Positions 59,746 to 64,000 of a stretch of DNA of 64,000 bases are shown here, in pieces. The translations under genes and the position numbers were made by a program. The notes below the pieces were generated by a model that searched no databases, was not told where the DNA came from, and saw nothing but the letters and a program-made list of their open reading frames with translations. Source of the stretch: Mytilisepta virgata (taxonomy: Eukaryota > Mollusca > Bivalvia > Mytilida > Mytilidae); the NCBI GenBank assembly GCA_028015205.1, contig CM051520.1, positions 64,240,694 through 64,304,693 on the forward strand, read 5' to 3'. Numbering within the stretch: the first letter of the stretch is position 1; each line of letters begins with the position of its first letter.

Positions 59746-62164
59746 ATAATAATAATAACAAAGAAACGGAAGAATAACAATATGTCGTCCCGTGACTACG
59801 TTCGGGGCGACATAATAACAAAGAAACGGAAGAATAACAATATGTCGTCCCGTGACTACGTTCGGGGCGACATAATAATAATAATAATAATAACTAGAAT
59901 TGCAATTGCGAGCAATAGCAGATGTCGCCCCTGGCAGCCATCTTGAAAATGGCGGCCATTTTGAAAAAAAAAGTATTGATTGCACACCTTCACATAGTGA
60001 TCTTACTTTCTGCCAAGTTTCATTCAATTCTATCCATGTTAAGTTTTTCGCCATTTTAACATCATTTTTCAAAATGGCCGTCAAACGTCTCCAACCGATC
60101 GCCATTTTTTTTCATCAGTTTGTTCTTCTAATTGTACTTTACAAACCTACGAAGTTTAATGAAATTCTATGGTACAGTTTTTGAGATATAAACGTTTTAA
60201 ATTTTCGGAGGGTACCGATCTTTGAATGGCGGCCATCTTGAAAATGGCGGCCATTTCGAAAAAAAAAGTATTGATTGCACATCTTCACATAGTGATCTTA
60301 CTTTCTGCCAAGTTTCATTCAATTCTATCCAGGCATCTCCGAGAACTAAGCCGGACAAAAATCATTGGAAAGAAAGAAAGAAAGAATAATAATAATAACT
60401 AGAATTGCAATTGCGAGCAATAGCAGATGTCGCCCCTGGCAGCCATCTTGAAAATGGCGGCCATTTCGAAAAAAAAAGTATTGATTGCACACCTTCACAT
60501 AGTGATCTTACTTTCTGCCAAGTTTCATTCAATTCTATCCATGTTAAGTTTTTCGCCATTTTAACATCATTTTTCAAAATGGCCGCCAAACGTCTCCAAC
60601 CGATCGCCATTTTTTTTCATCAGTTTGTTCTTCTAATTGTACTTTACAAACATACGAAGTTTAATGAAATTCTATGGTACAGTTTTTGAGATATAAACGT
60701 GTTAAATTACCGATCTATGAATGGCGGCCATCTTGAAAATGGCGGCCATTTTGAAAAAAAAAGTACTGATTGCACACCTTCACATAGTGATCTTACTTTC
60801 TGCCAAGTTTCATTCAATTCTATCGATGTTAAGTTTTTCGCCATTTTAACATCATTTTTCAAAATGGCCGCCAAACGTCTCCAACCGATCGCCATTTTTT
60901 TTCATGAGTTTGTTCTTCTAATTGTACTTTACAAACATACGAAGTTTAATGAAATTCTATGGTACAGTTTTTGAGATATAAACGTTTTAAATTTTCGGAG
61001 GGTACCGATCTTTGAATGGCGGCCATCTTGGAAATGGCGGCCATTTCGAAAAAAAAAGTATTGATTGCACACCTTCACATAGTGATCTTACTTTCTGCCA
61101 AGTTTCATTCAATTCTATCCAGGCATCTCCGAGAACTAAGCCAGACAAAAATCATTGGAAAGAAAGAAAGAAAGAAAGAAAGAAAGAATAATAATAATAA
61201 TAATAATAACAAAGAAACGGAAGAATAACAATATGTCGTCCCGTGACTACGTTCGGGGCGACATAATAATAACAAAGAAACGGAAGAATAACAATATGTC
61301 GTCCCGTGACTACGTTCGGGGCGACATAATAACAAAGAAACGGAAGAATAACAATATGTCGTCCCGTGACTACGTTCGGGGCGACATAATAATAACAAAG
61401 AAACGGAAGAATAACAATATGTCGTCCCGTGACTACGTTCGGGGCGACATAATAATAATAACTAGAATTGCAATTGCGAGCAATAGCAGATGTCGCCCCT
61501 GGCAGCCATCTTCAAAATGGCGGCCATTTTGAAAAAAAAAGTACTGATTGCACACCTTCACATAGTGATCTTACTTTCTGCCAAGTTTCATTCAATTCTA
61601 TCGATGTTAAGTTTTTCGCCATTTTAACATCATTTTTCAAAATGGCCGCCAAACGTCTCCAACCGATCGCCATTTTTTTTCATGAGTTTGTTCTTCTAAT
61701 TGTACTTTACAAACATACGAAGTTTAATGAAATTCTATGGTACAGTTTTTGAGATATAAACGTTTTAAATTTTCGGAGGGTACCGATCTTTGAATGGCGG
61801 CCATCTTGAAAATGGCGGCCATTTCGAAAAAAAAAGTATTGATTGCACATCTTCACATAGTGATCTTACTTTCTGCCAAGTTTCATTCAATTCTATCCAG
61901 GCATCTCCGAGAACTAAGCCGGACAAAAATCATTGGAAAGAAAGAAAGAAAGAAAGAAAGAAAGAATAATAATAATAATAATAACAAAGAAACGGAAGAA
62001 TAACAATATGTCGTCCCGTGACTACGTTCGGGGCGACATAATAATAACAAAGAAACGGAAGAATAACAATATGTCGTCCCGTGACTACGTTCGGGGCGAC
62101 ATAATAACAAAGAAACGGAAGAATAACAATATGTCGTCCCGTGACTACGTTCGGGGCGACATAA

Positions 62165-62819
62165 TAATTAAAATTTACGTTTCGCGAAACGTGAGATGTC
62201 CCCTCCCGTGCCCATTTTATGCCTGTTCTCTTCAACAAGTTGAAGAAACCCTTAATATTGATTGAAAATGGCTGCAGTTATGTATTGTATTTATCTGGCC
62301 TTAACATTTTTCGCCATTTCCGGCCGCCATCTTGAAAATGGCGGCCATTACAAAACTTCCGACAATGCGCCGTCAGTTGCCATCACCCTTATACCCTGTA
62401 TACCAAGTTTCATTGAAATTGGACAATGTTTACATTTTTCGCGATTTTCGGCGGCCATCTTGAAAATGGCGGCCATTACAGAAATTCCGACAATGCGCCA
62501 TCAGTCGCCATCACTGTTATACCCTGTATACCAAGTTTCGTTGAAATTGGACAATGTTTACATTTTTCGCCATTTTTGGCGGCCATCTTGGAAATGGCGG
62601 CTATTTTGAAATTATAAACCGCAAAAAACACTGTAGGACCTTGGGACCTATCACCCCTCCAAGTTTCATATTGATCGGTCCATCCATTTCCGAGGAGATA
62701 GCCGGACAAGTTCGTGCATCAGGTTGACGGAAGAAAAAGAAAAAAGTATAATAATAAGAAAAATAAGAAACGGAGTAAAAACAATATGTCCCCGACGACA
62801 CTTCGTGGTCGGGGACATA
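62165..62819 (+). repeat. Family B repeat, second copy with internal deletion
   Basis: It has the same 5' palindrome (62177-62192), ATGTCCCC motif and 3' hairpin (62785-62819) as 48943-49969 but only the last units of the core. Between the 5' end and the core lies different text (CCCTTAATATTGATTG, GGCTGCAGTTATG), so the copy is rearranged. Confidence 0.7.
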
Positions 62820-63179
62820 ATAATAACAAAGAAACGGAAGAATAACAATATGTCGTCCCGTGACTACGTTCGGGGCGACATAATAAGAAACCGGACAAAA
62901 ACAATATGTCTCCCAAAACTTTGTTTGGGAGACATAATAAGAAACGGAGTAAAAACAATATGTCCCCGACGACACTTCGTGGTCGGGGACATAATAACAA
63001 AGAAACGGAAGAATAACAATATGTCGTCCCGTGACTACGTTCGGGGCGACATAATAAGAAACGGAGTAAAAACAATATGTCCCCGACGACACTTCGTGGT
63101 CGGGGACATAAATAATAATAACAAAGAAACGGAAGAATAACAATATGTCGTCCCGTGACTACGTTCGGGGCGACATAAT
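62820..63179 (+). repeat. Stack of six solo 3' tails (A, C, B, A, B, A)
   Basis: Bodiless tails follow one another, each ending in its family hairpin: A at 62849, C at 62906, B at 62959, A at 63028, B at 63078 and A at 63146. They are separated only by ATAATAA-type sequence. Each carries its own family tail phrase (CAAAGAAACGGAAG, GAAACCGGACAAAAAC or GAAACGGAGTAAAAAC). The family D tail at 63194 follows and closes the series. Confidence 0.8.
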
Positions 63180-63225
63180 AATCACTAAAACAATATGTCT
63201 CCCTTCGAGAAGGGGAGACATAATT

Positions 63226-63520
63226 AAGTCATCCAAATGCAGATGCTAAAAACAACATCCTTTAGTCATTTAATCATGTTTCACAAGAATTTAATTTTTT
63301 AATGATCCACAAATAGTGCGCCTCATGACTATACTAGCACATGGATAATACATTTGTAAGTCATCCAGATGCACAGTTTACCAAGGGTCAATGTTACAGG
63401 ATTATATGTTTAAAGATCTTCAATAAAAAAAAAATCGATATAAAATAGGTACTCATGGAATGGTCCTCTTGATAAAGGCACAAGGACAAATCATAAAATT
63501 TATGAAGTCATCCAAATGAA
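63226..63520. repeat. Degenerate AAGTCATCCAAATG repeat
   Basis: AAGTCATCCAAATGCA-like words occur near 63226, 63359 and 63505, at roughly 133-146 bp spacing. The surrounding text is diverged. It probably marks an old tandem array into which family D inserted. Confidence 0.4.
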
Positions 63521-63522
63521 AC

Positions 63523-64000
63523 TAGAGGCTCTCAAGAGCCTGTGTCGCTCACCTGTATCTAATGTGATTTTGGAAATTATGTAAAATTATATAATGATTG
63601 AGACCAAGATTGGTTTAATTTGACACAGTATTTAAAATTAAAAACAGGTCATCTTAGTGTAGTCTTACAATAGCTACTGAAGACATCTTATCATTATTAT
63701 TTTTGAATATGTGGTCAAGTTGTGACCATTCAGAATTTTTTTTACAATTTTCTGATAGACTTCTAAACATCTTGGATGATGGATCGGCAACAAAGTAACA
63801 ACACTTGGTCAGCAAAGTTTCATTCCATTCAGTGGTTCTCTAAAAGAAGTCATTTGTATGCATTTCCAATAGGGTCCTATGTTAAACTGCCGCTGGCGGC
63901 CATCTTGGATTATGGATTGGCTACAAAGTAACAACACTTGGTCAGCACCTCATAAGGAACATTCATGCCATGTTTGGTTTCATTCCATTCAACGGTTCTC
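63523..64000 (+). repeat. Family E repeat, 5' part, continuing past the window
   Basis: The 5' hairpin GAGGCTCTCAAGAGCC and TCGCTCACCTG are followed by body units with AAGTAACAACACTTGGTCAG near 63796 and 63928 and GGTCCTATGTTAAACTGCCG. It resembles the truncated copy at 3531. The 3' end is outside the window. Confidence 0.7.

Larger units (their letters stand above)
46117..62164 (+). repeat. Family A array: 28 same-strand copies in nested/tandem order
   Basis: The 5' start ACTAGAATTGCAATTGCGAG occurs at 46117, 46313, 46815, 47401, 47900, 48420, 50640, 51244, 51443, 51639, 52151, 52662, 53329, 53828, 54411, 54994, 55193, 55771, 55967, 56467, 56978, 57639, 58211, 58716, 59237, 59893, 60398 and 61461. 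Each copy has GCAGATGTCGCCCC then GGCAGCCATCTTG. It is either short (about 196 bp start to start) or long (about 500-520 bp, with ATGGCCGCCAAACGTC and TTCGGAGGGTACCGATC). Copies end in CCGGACAAAAATCATTGG, (GAAA)n and (AAT)n. The 3' tails (CAAAGAAACGGAAG plus a 34-nt TATGTCGTCCCG..CGGGGCGACATA hairpin) occur in varying numbers, up to four in a row. Confidence 0.85.
44260..63222 (+). repeat. Family D hairpin-ended repeat split by a 17-kb nested array
   Basis: The 5' end has two palindromes (AGTCCAGCATGCTGGACT at 44283-44300; TTTTAGC/GCTAAAA at 44302-44317) followed by ATGTCTCCCCTTCC at 44321. The matching 3' hairpin is at 63194-63222 (TATGTCTCCCTTC..GAAGGGGAGACATA), and its distal arm is the exact complement of that 5' motif. 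Body text ends at 46113 with GATTAGAAGAGGAAGAA. The tail resumes at about 63175 with ATAATAATCACTAAAAC. Everything between is inserted. Confidence 0.7.

Noticed and set aside
61200..61450. Rho-independent terminators in series
   Set aside because: The stems are GC-rich and followed by AATAATAA rather than a T-tract, the DNA is eukaryotic, and each hairpin marks the 3' end of a repeat copy.
46117..62640. Dozens of 60-150-codon open frames in the array, such as those reading QLRAIADVAPGSHLENGG or MAIGWRRLAAILKNDVK
   Set aside because: They recur with the repeat units on both strands, the longest common frame starts at TTG rather than ATG, and they run into (GAAA)n and hairpin tails. They are shadows of a repeat, not genes.
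46117..63222. CRISPR array
   Set aside because: The hairpin-bearing units have repeats far longer than CRISPR repeats, 'spacers' that are themselves repeats, no cas genes, and a eukaryotic setting.

Overview
The window is AT-rich, intron-bearing eukaryotic DNA almost filled with non-coding interspersed and nested repeats. The repeat styles fit a marine bivalve, most likely a mussel (Mytilidae): elements with hairpin ends and internal 120-170 bp tandem units, a SINE core resembling the metazoan Nin-DC domain, and a CR1/L2-like LINE. That assignment is inference from remembered repeat styles, not from a database search. No prokaryotic gene organisation, CRISPR array, rRNA or tRNA gene was seen.

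The best-supported host gene lies on the minus strand. It has three exons (14065-14103 signal peptide, 13418-13595, 982-1278) with matching splice phases, a TATA box at 14201-14207 and a 12.1-kb second intron. It encodes the start of a secreted, cysteine-rich protein and probably continues beyond the window. Its large intron holds an inverted repeat with two 1,320-bp arms (6305-7624 and 8149-9468) and a head-to-tail cluster of hairpin-ended repeats (9.5-13.07 kb). A second possible first exon on the minus strand is at 36475-36544.

From 14.2 to 44.2 kb the sequence is a mosaic. It contains hairpin-ended elements, a CGTAA-rich element with a 17-bp flanking duplication, a broken LINE (22.8-27.5 kb) carrying an SGNH-hydrolase-like ORF, endonuclease and reverse-transcriptase remnants, a 2.1-kb TIR element, a 147-bp tandem repeat, and a four-level nest at 37.6-44.2 kb. 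That nest includes a 9-bp-TSD TIR element and an LTR-like element with 458-bp ends that look identical.

From 44.26 to 63.22 kb lies the most striking structure. One hairpin-ended element (family D) is split in its tail by about 17 kb of same-orientation copies of three related families (A, B, C). I count 28 A-type 5' ends. 5' ends ('opens') and 3' hairpins ('closes') alternate like nested brackets: 32 opens and 33 closes, with D outermost. Each new copy appears to have entered the (AAT)n stretch just upstream of an older copy's 3' hairpin. In all families the distal arm of the 3' hairpin is complementary to a short motif near the element's own 5' end. The architecture resembles non-autonomous Helentron (HINE/pearl-like) elements. 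The many 60-150-codon open frames in this array are by-products of the repeats.
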